In this document: positions 40,794 to 50,127 of the stretch, piece after piece
How positions within the stretch are numbered: position 1 is the first letter of the stretch
Layout: each line of letters starts with the position of its first letter
Assembly (NCBI GenBank): GCA_963773635.1
Contig: CAVZBW010000005.1
Location: forward strand, 310,001 to 374,000
Direction: 5' to 3'
From: CAVZBW01 sp963773635
Lineage (GTDB): Bacteria > Actinomycetota > Acidimicrobiia > Acidimicrobiales > RAAP-2
Length of the DNA: 64,000 bases
Translations under genes and position numbers: made by a program
Notes under the pieces: model-generated
Told to the model about the DNA's origin: nothing
Databases searched by the model: none
What the model saw: the letters and a program-made list of their open reading frames with translations, nothing else

Positions 40794-40842
40794 AACCGGC
40801 GCCTCAGGCGTCAGGCGCTGCCCACGCCGGCCGGCGCCGGTT
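40794..40842. terminator. Inverted repeat at the convergent ends of the zinc-ribbon and AhpD-like genes
   Basis: AACCGGCGCC (40794-40803) and GGCGCCGGTT (40833-40842) are perfect complements, separated by 29 nt. The second arm lies in the 3' end of the minus-strand gene. A long-loop hairpin; termination is inferred. Confidence 0.4.
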
Positions 40843-41764
40843 GACCGAAAACGACGTCACCTCGAGCATCGATGTCGTAGTAGTCGAAGCCCTCGGTGAC
40901 GTTGGGGGCGTCACCGGCGAGCGACACCGCGACCTTTTGCGAGCTGTTGCGCAAGATGTCGAGCACGAGCTCCATGGTTTGCGCGGGGGAGTACGAGGAC
41001 CGGACCTGGCTGACCAGGTCGGCGTCGATCTCGACGGGCTGCGTGATGATCCGGTCGGTCAGGCGCAACGCGGCACGGATGCTCGGTGCCAGGTCGCTGT
41101 CCTCGTAGCGATCGACCTTGTCGAAGGTGCCCTCGTCCGCCCCGGATCGAAGGGCCGCCACCGAGCGGGTGGATTGGCAGATGCGGCAGTTGTGCGTGCG
41201 AGCCCCCCTCAGGCGCACGAGCTCGGTCGTGATCGGATCGAGATCGCCCAGCAGGGCGATGGTACGCAACAGGCCGTCGAAGCGCTGGCTCAGCTCCGAG
41301 CCGTCGATGTGGCCCGTGAGCGGCGGGGGGGCGAGGGGCGGCGATCCCGGAGTCGTGCCGCCTCGGGTGAAGAGGCGACCCACCGCCACGGAGGTGCGCA
41401 ACCCGTAGTCACACGTGAACAGGCCCATCACGAAGGCGGCGAGGTCCTCCCCGGCAAGGGCCGCGGCCAGGGCCCCGCGGTGATCGTCGGTCACCCCGGC
41501 CACGTCGATGACGAACTGCTCGGTGAACGTCAGCGCGGCGCGCTCCCGCTCGTCAAAGAGCGGGGACGTCGGCCATGCGGACACCGCCGCCGACTTGGCC
41601 GGCGACAGCCGCCGGCTGCCGGGCGGAGGCGAGAGCTCGACGTCGGCGCAACGCAGCAGCTGGGCCACCCGCAGGCGGGCGAGCTCGAGAACGTCCGCGG
41701 GTGCGGCCTGCCAGGCGGCGTCCTGGAAGTCGGCAAAGGCTGCCCAGGCCTGCGGGGCCAGCAC
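40811..41764 (-). CDS. Carboxymuconolactone decarboxylase/AhpD-like protein
   Basis: A 317-residue protein made of two related helical modules. The second has GARTHNCRICQSTRSVAALRSG, the CXXC and His of AhpD-type thiol peroxidases. The first has RVAQLLRCADVEL with a single Cys. The frame as read starts at GTG 41764. A better N terminus (MDWTEVT, ATG at 41807) lies just upstream in another frame and would join by skipping one base near 41787; a TATCCA box lies 6 nt before that ATG. So the real start may be lost to a one-base indel. Redox or decarboxylase activity is not proven. Confidence 0.75.
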   Translation of the reverse strand: MLAPQAWAAFADFQDAAWQAAPADVLELARLRVAQLLRCADVELSPPPGSRRLSPAKSAAVSAWPTSPLFDERERAALTFTEQFVIDVAGVTDDHRGALAAALAGEDLAAFVMGLFTCDYGLRTSVAVGRLFTRGGTTPGSPPLAPPPLTGHIDGSELSQRFDGLLRTIALLGDLDPITTELVRLRGARTHNCRICQSTRSVAALRSGADEGTFDKVDRYEDSDLAPSIRAALRLTDRIITQPVEIDADLVSQVRSSYSPAQTMELVLDILRNSSQKVAVSLAGDAPNVTEGFDYYDIDARGDVVFGQPAPAGVGSA

Positions 41765-41928
41765 CTCGCGGGGATCGGCGCGATCTGGTTACTTCAGTCC
41801 AGTCCATGCTAACTGGATAGCACGCGAGGAAGCGGGTCGCACGGCTCCGAGCGAGGGAGGGCGTGGGGTCCACCGTGGGACGGACCAAGGCGCTCCCGAT
41901 GGCACCGGCTCCTCCGGGACCGCCGTGG

Positions 41929-44900
41929 TCAGGCCTTGAGACCACAGACCAGCTGCTTGAACGACCGGTCGTTGATGTCGATCGCCCGCTCCCGGGTCGG
42001 CCAGTTGCCGGGCGCGCCGCCGGAGAACCCGAGCGGCGGTGCAGAGTAGAACGAGGTCTTGTCGAGCCCGAGGCCGGACAGGTTCGGGCCGGCGAGCTTG
42101 AACAGCGGGTCGAGAAGTCCCGCATTGGGCGGGGTGCCGTTGATCTGGTCATTCCTGCCACGAATGAACACGACCGAGGAAATCGGCGATCCGTCGGCGT
42201 TGAAGCCGAAGATCTGCTGGTCCTGGGCGACGTCGGGCTCGTCCGTGAACCGCTTGGTCGGGCCGAGGCAGGTCAGGTTCCGCGCATTGTTCGGTCCCAC
42301 CGGCGGCGGGGGAGTGATCTGGATGAGGCGCGGATAGGCGATGGGGATCAGCGTCGTGTAGTAGAAGCGCTGGGTCGCAAGTCGAAGCCCGTCGACGGCG
42401 ACCGAGAGGTTCGCCGGCGGGCGCCAATCGGTGTTGATCTCTCCGGCGGCCGTCTCGAGCTTGCCCCAGTCGCTCACGATCAGCAGCCCGATCTGGGTCA
42501 GCTCCCGCTGGGTGGTGTCGAACCGATCGAGGATGGTCGTGGCGAGCTCGGTGGTCTTGGCCTGGATGGCCCCGTCGAGGGTCGCGGATCCGTTGCGGCG
42601 GCTGAGCGCCGAGACCAGCCCGATCCCCGCTCCGACGCCGTCGAAGAAGAATTTCACGTTCTTGTACCCGGCGATGTCGGCGAAGACCTTTGCGATGTTG
42701 ACGAAGGCTGCGAACAGGGCGAGCCCGTTCGAGGTCGTCTCGACCGGGGGAGGGGCGACCGCATCTCGGATCGCCTGGCCGATGGCCTGCAGGTCGACGT
42801 AGGCCCGAAGCTCCGAGCGCTGGAAGGGCTCTCGGAGCTGGGCCAGGTAGTGCTGGACGTTGTTGAGATCGGAGACCTCGTCGCCGAGCTGGTTCTTGAC
42901 CGCGTTGAACTCGGCGGCCGTGAAGCTCGCCTGACCCGGGTAGGTCATCCGGGCGATGTCGAGCGCCTTTTGCTGCCAGGCGGCGTTGTAGTCCTCGTAG
43001 TAGGCGCGGCGGACGTCGCAGAAGTTGACGTCGGGCCGGCAGAGGTTGAGCTGCTTGCCGATATAGGTCTCGGCCGCCTGCTCGGGCGCGGTAAAGGCAG
43101 GGAACGCCTGGGGGTGCTGGTAGGCGACGGAGATGAGGCCGGTGTTCGGTCCTCCCGCGGCGTCTGGAGAGTCCGAGATGAGCGGCGAGTAGGTGTAGCT
43201 CCGGGTCCTCGAGAGCACGCCGTCGAGCTGCCCCGACTGGCCGAGGGTGGTGAGAGACTGTGCCGCGGGCGGCACCGTCCGCACGGTGTCCCGGTAGAAC
43301 ACGCCCCGACCCAGCAGGGCGAAGCTACCGGGCTTCAAGGCCAGCCCGTTGTAGAGCGCGGCGTTCCCGCCGAAGTCCTGGAGGCGGATGCCGACCCCGA
43401 AGTCCAAAGGCTTGACCGTGCCGATGCTCTGGACGATGACGATGGGCCCGGGATTGACCCCAAGCCCCAGCTGGTTGAGGACGCCGCCGGCAATGCTTTG
43501 GTCCCGGATGTCTGCGCTGGTGCCGGCGCTGGTGTTCGTGGGCCATGCCTGGTTGTTCCGGATAGAGGCTGAGGGGTCGGGCACCGGCTGCAGCGTGTAC
43601 GGGTTGAGGGCCAGGACGTGCAGGCCGCCGGTGGCGCCGGGGGGCAACGTCGCGGCGTAGGTCGCCGAGCCCACTTGGATCACGTTGGTCGTTGCCCCGG
43701 ACCCGGGGGCGTAGGTGTTGAACGTCGTGTAGTCCGGGCTGACGTAGTCGTAGAGGTGGGTCACGGGATTGAGTTGGAGGTAGCCGGTGATGTCGCCGCG
43801 CTGGGTATCTCCCGGGAAGGCGATGTTGGTCCACGCGGAGTTGCTGGCGCCGCCCGGCACGCCGATGATCGAGAACGGCTCCGGATCCGGGCTGATCACC
43901 CGGGCGCGTTCGTCCACGTTGAGGTCGTGCCCGAGGGTCTGCATGAGCGAGGTGAGGGCATTGAGGGCGGGCCCGTCGGGCACACCGGCGACATCGCTCA
44001 CGATCATCAGGTAGGCGAGGTTCCCCGCGTACTGCTTGGCGATGCCGATCAGCTGGTTGATTCCTGCCACATTGCGGGGGGCCGTGCCGTACTGGACCAG
44101 CTCCCGGCTGGACCGGTTGAGGACCGCAACCTGGATCCCGTTGCGATCCGACGTGTCGGGCACCGGTTGCCCGTCGACCCAGATCCCCGCCGACGGATTG
44201 TTGGAAAGGGTTTCGATGGGCGCCCCGATGGGGGGGTCGTCGACTACACCGCTGACGGTGACACCGGCGCCGGTCGTCGGTCCGTTGGAGGAGCTCGGCG
44301 GGAGATAGCTCACCGCAAGGGTCAGGTCGTAGGTGCCCGGGAGGTCGGGCGTGAAGGTGGGCTGGGCGCTCTGGGCGTCCCCGAGCGAGGCCTGCGAACC
44401 CGAGGGCAAAGAAACGATCCTCCAGTCGAAACCGAGGCTCCCGGCAAGGGACAGGCCCCCGAGGTCTGCCAACACATCGACCTTGCTCGCCCCAGGAATC
44501 ATGCCGTCCTGGATCGACAACTCGCCCACCGAGGTCCCCGGACTCGCCACGGCCGCCGAGCTCGGCGGGGCCGACCCTTGGACCTGGACGTCGAGGGCGG
44601 TGGGCCCGTCAGCCCACACGTCGGCCGTGGTCGGGTCGCCCCCCGAGCCGACGACCACACGAACCCCCAGGTGGACGCCGGAGTTCGGGGCGGGCCTGGC
44701 CGCCCCCGATGCGGGCTGCACCGCCGCCGGGGAGGTGGTCGGCGTGGAGGTGGTAGAGGTCGAGCTCGGAGGGGTAGAGGTGGTTGGTGTCGAGGCGGAA
44801 GGATGCGTGGCGTTCGGCATCGCAGTACTCGGGGGCGAGGTAGTGGGCGTCGAGGCTGTCGGCGTGGCGGTTGTCGGCACCGCGACGGACGGAGGCGGTG

Positions 44901-45138
44901 TATCCGAGATGGTGGTGCTGGGTTCGGTCGCCCCCGAGGGCGCGCGCATTCCGATCGAGGGCGTCGGAACCGGGTTCGGACTCGGCGCCGCCGAGGCGGT
45001 GGTGGAGAGTGTCGGGCAAGTGACCACTCCGACGATCGCCGTCAAGAGGAGCGGCAGCAGGCCCGGCGCCAGCCTCTGTTTGCGCTTCGCTCGCAGGGTT
45101 ATCGGAGCATCGACGTCCCGCCCGCAGTGGTCGACCAT
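41929..45138 (-). CDS. Large secreted protein with mucin-like region, unknown function
   Basis: A 1069-residue exported protein that I cannot assign to a family. The N terminus has a basic start, a hydrophobic core LLPLLLTAIVGVV and a probable cleavage after ASA (about residue 50). A Ser/Thr/Pro-rich region (about 50-140) follows, a likely site of O-mannosylation or a stalk. Residues about 230-310 look like a beta-sandwich (PKD-like: LPGTYDLTLAVSYLPPS). The rest is a globular region with few Cys (LCRPDVNFCDV, CLGP, VCGLKA). GTGAGGAGAACATG gives a strong ribosome binding site. It may be a cell-envelope or S-layer-like protein; that is a guess. Confidence 0.75.
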   Translation of the reverse strand: MVDHCGRDVDAPITLRAKRKQRLAPGLLPLLLTAIVGVVTCPTLSTTASAAPSPNPVPTPSIGMRAPSGATEPSTTISDTPPPSVAVPTTATPTASTPTTSPPSTAMPNATHPSASTPTTSTPPSSTSTTSTPTTSPAAVQPASGAARPAPNSGVHLGVRVVVGSGGDPTTADVWADGPTALDVQVQGSAPPSSAAVASPGTSVGELSIQDGMIPGASKVDVLADLGGLSLAGSLGFDWRIVSLPSGSQASLGDAQSAQPTFTPDLPGTYDLTLAVSYLPPSSSNGPTTGAGVTVSGVVDDPPIGAPIETLSNNPSAGIWVDGQPVPDTSDRNGIQVAVLNRSSRELVQYGTAPRNVAGINQLIGIAKQYAGNLAYLMIVSDVAGVPDGPALNALTSLMQTLGHDLNVDERARVISPDPEPFSIIGVPGGASNSAWTNIAFPGDTQRGDITGYLQLNPVTHLYDYVSPDYTTFNTYAPGSGATTNVIQVGSATYAATLPPGATGGLHVLALNPYTLQPVPDPSASIRNNQAWPTNTSAGTSADIRDQSIAGGVLNQLGLGVNPGPIVIVQSIGTVKPLDFGVGIRLQDFGGNAALYNGLALKPGSFALLGRGVFYRDTVRTVPPAAQSLTTLGQSGQLDGVLSRTRSYTYSPLISDSPDAAGGPNTGLISVAYQHPQAFPAFTAPEQAAETYIGKQLNLCRPDVNFCDVRRAYYEDYNAAWQQKALDIARMTYPGQASFTAAEFNAVKNQLGDEVSDLNNVQHYLAQLREPFQRSELRAYVDLQAIGQAIRDAVAPPPVETTSNGLALFAAFVNIAKVFADIAGYKNVKFFFDGVGAGIGLVSALSRRNGSATLDGAIQAKTTELATTILDRFDTTQRELTQIGLLIVSDWGKLETAAGEINTDWRPPANLSVAVDGLRLATQRFYYTTLIPIAYPRLIQITPPPPVGPNNARNLTCLGPTKRFTDEPDVAQDQQIFGFNADGSPISSVVFIRGRNDQINGTPPNAGLLDPLFKLAGPNLSGLGLDKTSFYSAPPLGFSGGAPGNWPTRERAIDINDRSFKQLVCGLKA

Positions 45139-45809
45139 GTTCTCCTCACCGCCGCGGGCATGGGCCCAATCGCTTTATCGTTCACACAACTGTCACCCGG
45201 TCGTCCAGTTACCTCTTACCGGGAGATCGTTGCCTCAGCGATTATCGGCTCGGACCGCGACGCAGGTCAAGGTGCGTTGACGTTGCCCGCCTCCATTCGT
45301 GCATTTGGGATGTGCGCGGCGGCATCCGTCGCGACGATTGCGCTTGAGGTCGCCACCGCCTTTGGCGCGCCGACACCCGACTTGTTGGCGGAACGCCCCA
45401 GTAGGCGCACGACGGCCCACTACGAACCTCCATCTGCGCATGAGCTGCGAGTATTGGAGCTGCCAGTTGCCGCATGCGGGTGCGGGCACGCACAGCCGGT
45501 GCCATCGCCGTGCAGCCGCTCCGAGGATCCCTTTGCCCATCGGTGCCGAGGAGTCGGGGGCCGGGAGGATGATCCAATGAGAATGGCCGGACAGGAGGTT
45601 CCCGCAGCCGCTCGACGCTTCCGAGCCGGCGCAGAGGGGGAGAGGACGGCGGGGATCGTTCCCGGACCCGGTTCCCGGAGATCGGGTCCGAGGACCGCTC
45701 TGAGCTGGCCCACCGAGTGGAGTACGGCCCTCCGGGCCAAGGCTCCAGAGGTGCGGGCTATGGCAGCCGTGGTCTGCCAACCGTAGGCCCCGTGTCGTAC
45801 GCTTAGCCA
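45139..45809. other. Divergent intergenic region, 671 bp, no gene supported
   Basis: Lies between the large secreted protein gene (minus) and the acyltransferase gene (plus). Several long open frames exist in both directions, but none has a credible start, composition or homology. A GATAAA box about 40 nt before the secreted-protein ATG (minus strand) and a TACGCT box next to the acyltransferase start mark the two promoters. Confidence 0.5.
45798..45803 (+). promoter_or_regulatory. -10 box TACGCT for the acyltransferase gene, probable leaderless promoter
   Basis: TACGCT ends 6 nt before the GTG start. Confidence 0.45.
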
Positions 45810-47906
45810 GTGGCGGAGGCGGGCAAAGACCGCATCGGGGCACTCGACGGCATGCGAGCGCTGGCGGTGCTCGCGATGTTGTGCTTCCACTTCGGCATCG
45901 GATGGGCTCAGGGCGGCTTCTTTTCGATCGAGGTCTTCTACGTCCTGTCGGGTTTCTTGATCACCGGACTGCTGCTCGCGGAATTCCAGCGCCGCAACGG
46001 CATCAAGCTGTCCGCTTTCTGGATCCGCCGGGCCAGGCGGCTCCTCCCCTGTCTCTTCCTGGTGCTCATCGCCACCACGCTGTGCGTGCGATTCGTGGCG
46101 CCGGTGGGGACCTATCCGGACTTTCGGATGGACGCCCTCTCGGCGCTCCTCTACTTCTCCAATTGGTGGCAGATCGCCATCAGCAGCAATTACTTCGTTG
46201 CGACAGGGGCAGCGCAGCCGCTCACCCACACGTGGTCGCTCTCCATCGAGGAGCAGTTCTATTTGATCTGGCCTCTCGTCGCATTGGCGGTGCTCCACTT
46301 CAGCCGCACCTATGCCCGTGGCCTCAGGTTGCTCCTGTGGATCTCCGTGGTCGGGTGCATCGCCTCGGCAGTCGAGATGGCGTTGCTCTACAGCCCGTCG
46401 GCCAACACCACACGCATCTACTTCGGCACGGACACCCACGCGCAGTCGATCCTCGTGGGGGCCGCTCTCGCGTGCGCCGCTGCCCTGTTGAGAGAGCGCC
46501 AAGCCAAGCGGGGATCCCACGCTCCGCCGCCGGCGGTGGCAGCGCCCTCGCCCGTGCGCCGCATCGCTGCGACGATTCTCGGTCTCGCAGGCTTGGGGGT
46601 CATCGCGGCGGTCATGGCCACCTTGACGGGTTCGTCGGCCCTCACCTATCGGGGAGCCTTCCTGGTGTGCTCCGTGGCCAGCGCGGCAATGATCGTGAGC
46701 GTTCTTGCGGTGCCCAAGGGCGTCTTTTCCCGAGCGCTCAGCGTCCGACCGCTCGTCCTGATCGGCGTGATCTCTTACGGGATATACCTCTGGCACTTCC
46801 CGGTGATCGCCTTTGTCAACACCCAAACGGTCGGTCTCGACGGGTTCGCGCTGCTGGTCGTCCGGTTCTCGATCACCATCGGCCTCGCGGCGGCGTCCTT
46901 CGTCCTTGTGGAACGTCCGGTGATGAGGGGGACCTTTTGGCGCTCGATCAAGTCCGTCCTTCCGGCCGGTGCGATGGCGATGGCCACGCTGGGGGTGATC
47001 TGGGTGGGGACCGAGATCCCCGTGGCCGCAGCCGGTGCCCACGCGCAGCGCTATCGCCAGGCGGCCGGGCAGGGTTCGGGCACCGGGGCACCTCCAGGCC
47101 GGGTAGTCGTGCTCGGCGACAGTACGGCCCTCACCCTGGGGGTGGCGCTCATCGCCACTGCGCCCAAGGGCACGAAGGTGGTCAATGGTGGGCTGTGGGG
47201 GTGTGGACTCGCCATCGGGGCCAACTCCTCCAACGCACCAACACCCGAACTTCCCATGTTCCCGGCCTGCAACGAGAGTGAGCCTGCAGCGAACCTGTGG
47301 CCCGCCCTCGACCGCAAGACCGTGGAGGGCACCGCCCCGGGCGATGTCGTCCTACTGGCGACGGGGCACTGGGATACCCAGGATCTCCTCATGCACGGGC
47401 GATGGTCCAACATCTTGTCCCCGTCTTTTCGCCGATACGAAGCCGGTCAGCTGCGGACCTTCATCGGCATCGCCTCCGCCCACGGGGCCCACGTCGACCT
47501 GCTCACCATGCCGCCGATGGAGCGTGACTACCCCTGGCTCGGCAACTCCTCGGGGGCGTACGACATTGCAAGCTCTCCGGCTCGCCGGCGCCTCTTCAAC
47601 GAGCTGCTCCGGCAGACAGCCGCCGAGTTCCCGAGCAAAGTGAGCGTGATCGACTATGGAGCAATGCTCTCGCCAAGCGGCCGTTACACGCAGTACCTGG
47701 ACGGAGTGCAAGTGCGCTCCAGCGACGGAGTCCATACTCCCTCGTACGCGCCGGGCAACGTCTTCGACGGGAACGCGACCCAGAGCGTGGCAGACACGTT
47801 CTACAACTGGCTCTCACCCCGGCTGTGGCCCCAGATCATCTCTTCAGTGGGGGGAGCGGTATCGGGAGGGAGTTCGGGGCGAACGGTTATCGCCGCGAGT
47901 TCCTGA
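45810..47906 (+). CDS. Acyltransferase 3-SGNH membrane protein (OafA/YrhL-like)
   Basis: A 698-residue two-part protein. The N-terminal 380 residues form about ten membrane segments with family marks DGMRALAVLAMLCFHFGIGW, FFSIEVFYVLSGFLITGLLL, FWIRRARRLLPC and THTWSLSIEEQFYLIWPL. The C-terminal periplasmic/extracellular SGNH domain begins with VVVLGDSTALTLG (block I Ser) and ends with SDGVHTPSYAP (block V Asp-His). Such proteins O-acetylate or acylate surface sugars. The neighbouring large secreted protein or a surface polysaccharide may be the acceptor (inference). Confidence 0.92.
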   Translation: MAEAGKDRIGALDGMRALAVLAMLCFHFGIGWAQGGFFSIEVFYVLSGFLITGLLLAEFQRRNGIKLSAFWIRRARRLLPCLFLVLIATTLCVRFVAPVGTYPDFRMDALSALLYFSNWWQIAISSNYFVATGAAQPLTHTWSLSIEEQFYLIWPLVALAVLHFSRTYARGLRLLLWISVVGCIASAVEMALLYSPSANTTRIYFGTDTHAQSILVGAALACAAALLRERQAKRGSHAPPPAVAAPSPVRRIAATILGLAGLGVIAAVMATLTGSSALTYRGAFLVCSVASAAMIVSVLAVPKGVFSRALSVRPLVLIGVISYGIYLWHFPVIAFVNTQTVGLDGFALLVVRFSITIGLAAASFVLVERPVMRGTFWRSIKSVLPAGAMAMATLGVIWVGTEIPVAAAGAHAQRYRQAAGQGSGTGAPPGRVVVLGDSTALTLGVALIATAPKGTKVVNGGLWGCGLAIGANSSNAPTPELPMFPACNESEPAANLWPALDRKTVEGTAPGDVVLLATGHWDTQDLLMHGRWSNILSPSFRRYEAGQLRTFIGIASAHGAHVDLLTMPPMERDYPWLGNSSGAYDIASSPARRRLFNELLRQTAAEFPSKVSVIDYGAMLSPSGRYTQYLDGVQVRSSDGVHTPSYAPGNVFDGNATQSVADTFYNWLSPRLWPQIISSVGGAVSGGSSGRTVIAASS

Positions 47907-48082
47907 CCCTGACCGTGACCCCAAGGCCGCTCGTGAAGCCGGAGCGTTCGGCGTGCGTGGAGGGGGAGTGCCCGTCGAGTAAGGTTCCCCAGACAGGTTG
48001 TCCGGCCGGATTCCTCCCTGCCTTCGCTCCTTTTCTGGGAGGAGGGTGCGAAAAGTAGAGGGTGGTCCCAGCCAGATGGCTA

Positions 48083-48157
48083 CGGGCTGTGGCGCAGCTT
48101 GGTTAGCGCGCTTGACTGGGGGTCAAGAGGTCCCGGGTTCAAATCCCGGCAGCCCGA
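48083..48157 (+). tRNA. tRNA-Pro(GGG)
   Basis: A complete cloverleaf: acceptor CGGGCTG pairs with CAGCCCG at 48150-48156, D stem GCGC/GCGC, anticodon stem CTTGA/TCAAG at 48111-48127 with loop CTGGGGG and anticodon GGG (48118-48120), T arm CCGGG-TTCAAAT-CCCGG, discriminator A. CCA is not encoded. The 3' half is duplicated at 54650, so this is the attachment site of the island. Confidence 0.95.
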
Positions 48158-48159
48158 CT
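48114..48159 (+). repeat. Attachment-site repeat, left copy (within tRNA-Pro)
   Basis: 36 identical bases (48114-48149), one mismatch (C at 48150 versus G at 54686), then 9 identical bases. This copy keeps the tRNA functional. Confidence 0.9.
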
Positions 48160-48266
48160 ACATGTGCTCGCTGCACCTTTCGTCACACGACTCCAGTCTC
48201 CTGCCGGAATCGCACAGCTCCGAGGGCGGTGCGACTACCCGTCCGCCAGGGCGCGATCGTGTCGGA

Positions 48267-49067
48267 ATGTTGCAGCCGATGTCGCCATGGCCGGAGACGC
48301 GCGAGGAGCTGATTCGGTTCCAGGTCGCACTGGCACAAGACGCCGAAGCGGTACTCGCCACCTCGCCGTGGCAAGCGCCTCGAACCCCACTCATCGGCGG
48401 CTGTTTCGTCGCCTTCACCCAGGCAGAGTCCCATCGCCGGCAACGTGGCGACATGGCCTGGGCTGCGGCGGTCTCCTGGCGGACCGGCTCGAGCCCCATC
48501 GGCCGAAGAGGGATGCCGTACCGGCGTCCCGACGACATGCTCAGAGCTACAGGAGTTGCACGTCCGCGCCGTGCGTCGGACATCGAAGACCAGGCTGTGT
48601 TGTCGGAGAGGGCGCCTGCCTCGTACTCGCCGGGCCTCCTCGCTCTCCGGCAGGGTCCGCTCCTCGCCGCGGTCGTCGCTCCGCTCCGCCCGGTACCCGA
48701 CGTGGTTCTCGTCGATGCCACCGGGCTCGATCACCCCCGCCGAGCGGGCCTGGCCATACACCTTGGCGCCGTCCTCGATGTGCCTACGATCGGGGTTACC
48801 CATCGGCCGCTCCTAGCCGTCGGAAACTTTCCGCTCCCGGTGCGTGGCGAGTCCAGCCCACTGGGGTTGGAGGGCCGCGTCGTCGGCTACTGGGTGTGCA
48901 CGCGAACTGGGGCACGTCCCGTGGTAGCCCACGCCGGCTGGCGGACCAGCGCCGACACCGCTCGTTTCATTGTCCTCTTGGCTTCGACCGAAGCGGCTCG
49001 AACGCCTGTCCCGCTCGAAGAGGCTCGCCGCGTCGCTCGAGAAGCGCGCGCCTGCAATGCTCCGTGA
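48267..49067 (+). CDS. Endonuclease V homologue lacking most catalytic residues
   Basis: A 266-residue protein with the endonuclease V core: SYSPGLLALRQGPLLAAV, DVVLVDATGLDHPRRAGLAI and DVPTIGV. Compared with recalled T. maritima and E. coli sequences, the second catalytic position is kept (Asp150 for D110), but D43 aligns to Phe47, E89 to Gln129, K139 to His179 and H214 to Trp225. Deoxyinosine cleavage is therefore unlikely. It may be an RNA/DNA-binding relative or a dying gene. The ATG at 48267 or 48279 can start it. First gene of the island, 110 bp after tRNA-Pro. Confidence 0.75.
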   Translation: MLQPMSPWPETREELIRFQVALAQDAEAVLATSPWQAPRTPLIGGCFVAFTQAESHRRQRGDMAWAAAVSWRTGSSPIGRRGMPYRRPDDMLRATGVARPRRASDIEDQAVLSERAPASYSPGLLALRQGPLLAAVVAPLRPVPDVVLVDATGLDHPRRAGLAIHLGAVLDVPTIGVTHRPLLAVGNFPLPVRGESSPLGLEGRVVGYWVCTRTGARPVVAHAGWRTSADTARFIVLLASTEAARTPVPLEEARRVAREARACNAP

Positions 49068-49318
49068 CCTTCACGACATCGATCAGGGACGTCATGCGGC
49101 ACCGCGGGTGACTTGAACTCCGCGCCCTTGCGGGCACCAGCCCCTCAATCGCGCACCGACTGGTTGGCCAGCCTTGGCCCACGGTGGCCCTCGTTGGTCA
49201 GCGCTGGTCAGCGTGGGTGCGAGGCGCCGACGAATGGCTGCACGCGAGACTTGCCCCGTAGAAGAGTGACTGCGCCCAAGAGGTCGCCTTGGGACTCCCC
49301 GAGATTCATGGAAGACGG

Positions 49319-49771
49319 ATGGACACAGATATTGAGAAAACCGGCGTCATCGTCGTAGGTGTTGACGGCTTTGAGTCCCTCGACGCATTGCAATGGGCGG
49401 CGGCACAGGCCAAGCTCACCCACGCCTCCCTGGAGACGATCACAGCGTGGACGCGGCCCACCTATTGGGGCCGAGAACCGGTTGGGCCGCCGGGCTGGGA
49501 TCCAGAAGAACAGGCCCAGGAGATGCTGGCTGAGGTCGTCGAGAGTGCCCTGGGACCCGACGCCGGCCTTGAGGTGCGCCAAGTGGTAGTTGAGGGCCGC
49601 GCCGCTCCCGCTCTCATCGCCGCCACGGAGCACGCGGACCTCTTGGTCGTGGGCAGCCGCGGGCATGGGGCGTTCCCCAATATGTTGTTGGGCTCCGTAA
49701 GCATGCACTGCACGACCCACGCACGATGTCCAGTGGTCGTTGTGCACCCGCGTTCCCCCGTAGTGCAGTAG
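49319..49771 (+). CDS. Universal stress protein (UspA family), island copy
   Basis: A 150-residue UspA protein: VIVVGVDGFESLDALQWAA at the N terminus and VVGSRGHGAFPNMLLGSVS with the ATP-binding glycines at the C terminus, ending PVVVVHPRSP. Same subfamily as the gene at 16800; the ends (LLGSVxMHCxxHAxCPVVVV) are clearly alike. The ATG is preceded by GGAAGACGG. Single-gene unit; a hairpin at 49996-50033 may end it. In an island this could be stress-survival cargo. Confidence 0.88.
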   Translation: MDTDIEKTGVIVVGVDGFESLDALQWAAAQAKLTHASLETITAWTRPTYWGREPVGPPGWDPEEQAQEMLAEVVESALGPDAGLEVRQVVVEGRAAPALIAATEHADLLVVGSRGHGAFPNMLLGSVSMHCTTHARCPVVVVHPRSPVVQ

Positions 49772-50127
49772 AGCCGGTCATCGATGAGTGGAGGTGCAGG
49801 AACTGCCGATCCGGGCGGGTCGGTCGCTGTCCGGCCCGTGGCTCGGCGTGACGCATATCGGACATTCGGAGCGGGCCGCATGGGGCGCTTGACGTCGCTA
49901 CAAAGCGAGCTGTTGTCATCGGGCACCGATCGAGTAACGCGATACGCGACCTCGGTCGTGCGGCGGTCGTGACGGTCGCATGGGTGGCTGACCCGAGCTC
50001 TCTCCCGGCATCCGTCGTGTTCGGGAGGGAGCTGTGGGCTTCCTGCTGTAAGTCGGCGTCGCGTGACTCGACAATCCGCGAAGCTCTGACATGGACGACA
50101 CCCTGACTCCGACCGATGATCTGAGCG
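49772..50127. other. Island intergenic region, 356 bp, no gene supported
   Basis: Apart from one inverted repeat (49996-50033) I see no coding or RNA feature; a 62-codon open frame at 49784 has a poor context. Confidence 0.4.
49996..50033. terminator. Inverted repeat after the island stress-protein gene
   Basis: AGCTCTCTCCCG (49996-50007) pairs with CGGGAGGGAGCT (50022-50033) with one G-U pair and a 14-nt loop. It lies 225 bp after the stress gene; a terminator or protein-binding site. Confidence 0.45.

Noticed and set aside
43500..45138. Assignment of the large secreted protein to a known S-layer or adhesin family
   Set aside because: No SLH, LPXTG or other anchor motif is visible; only a signal peptide and a Thr/Pro-rich region.
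43618..45786. A 722-codon plus-strand frame opposite the secreted protein
   Set aside because: Antisense shadow of a high-GC gene; Arg/Gly-rich and no start signal.
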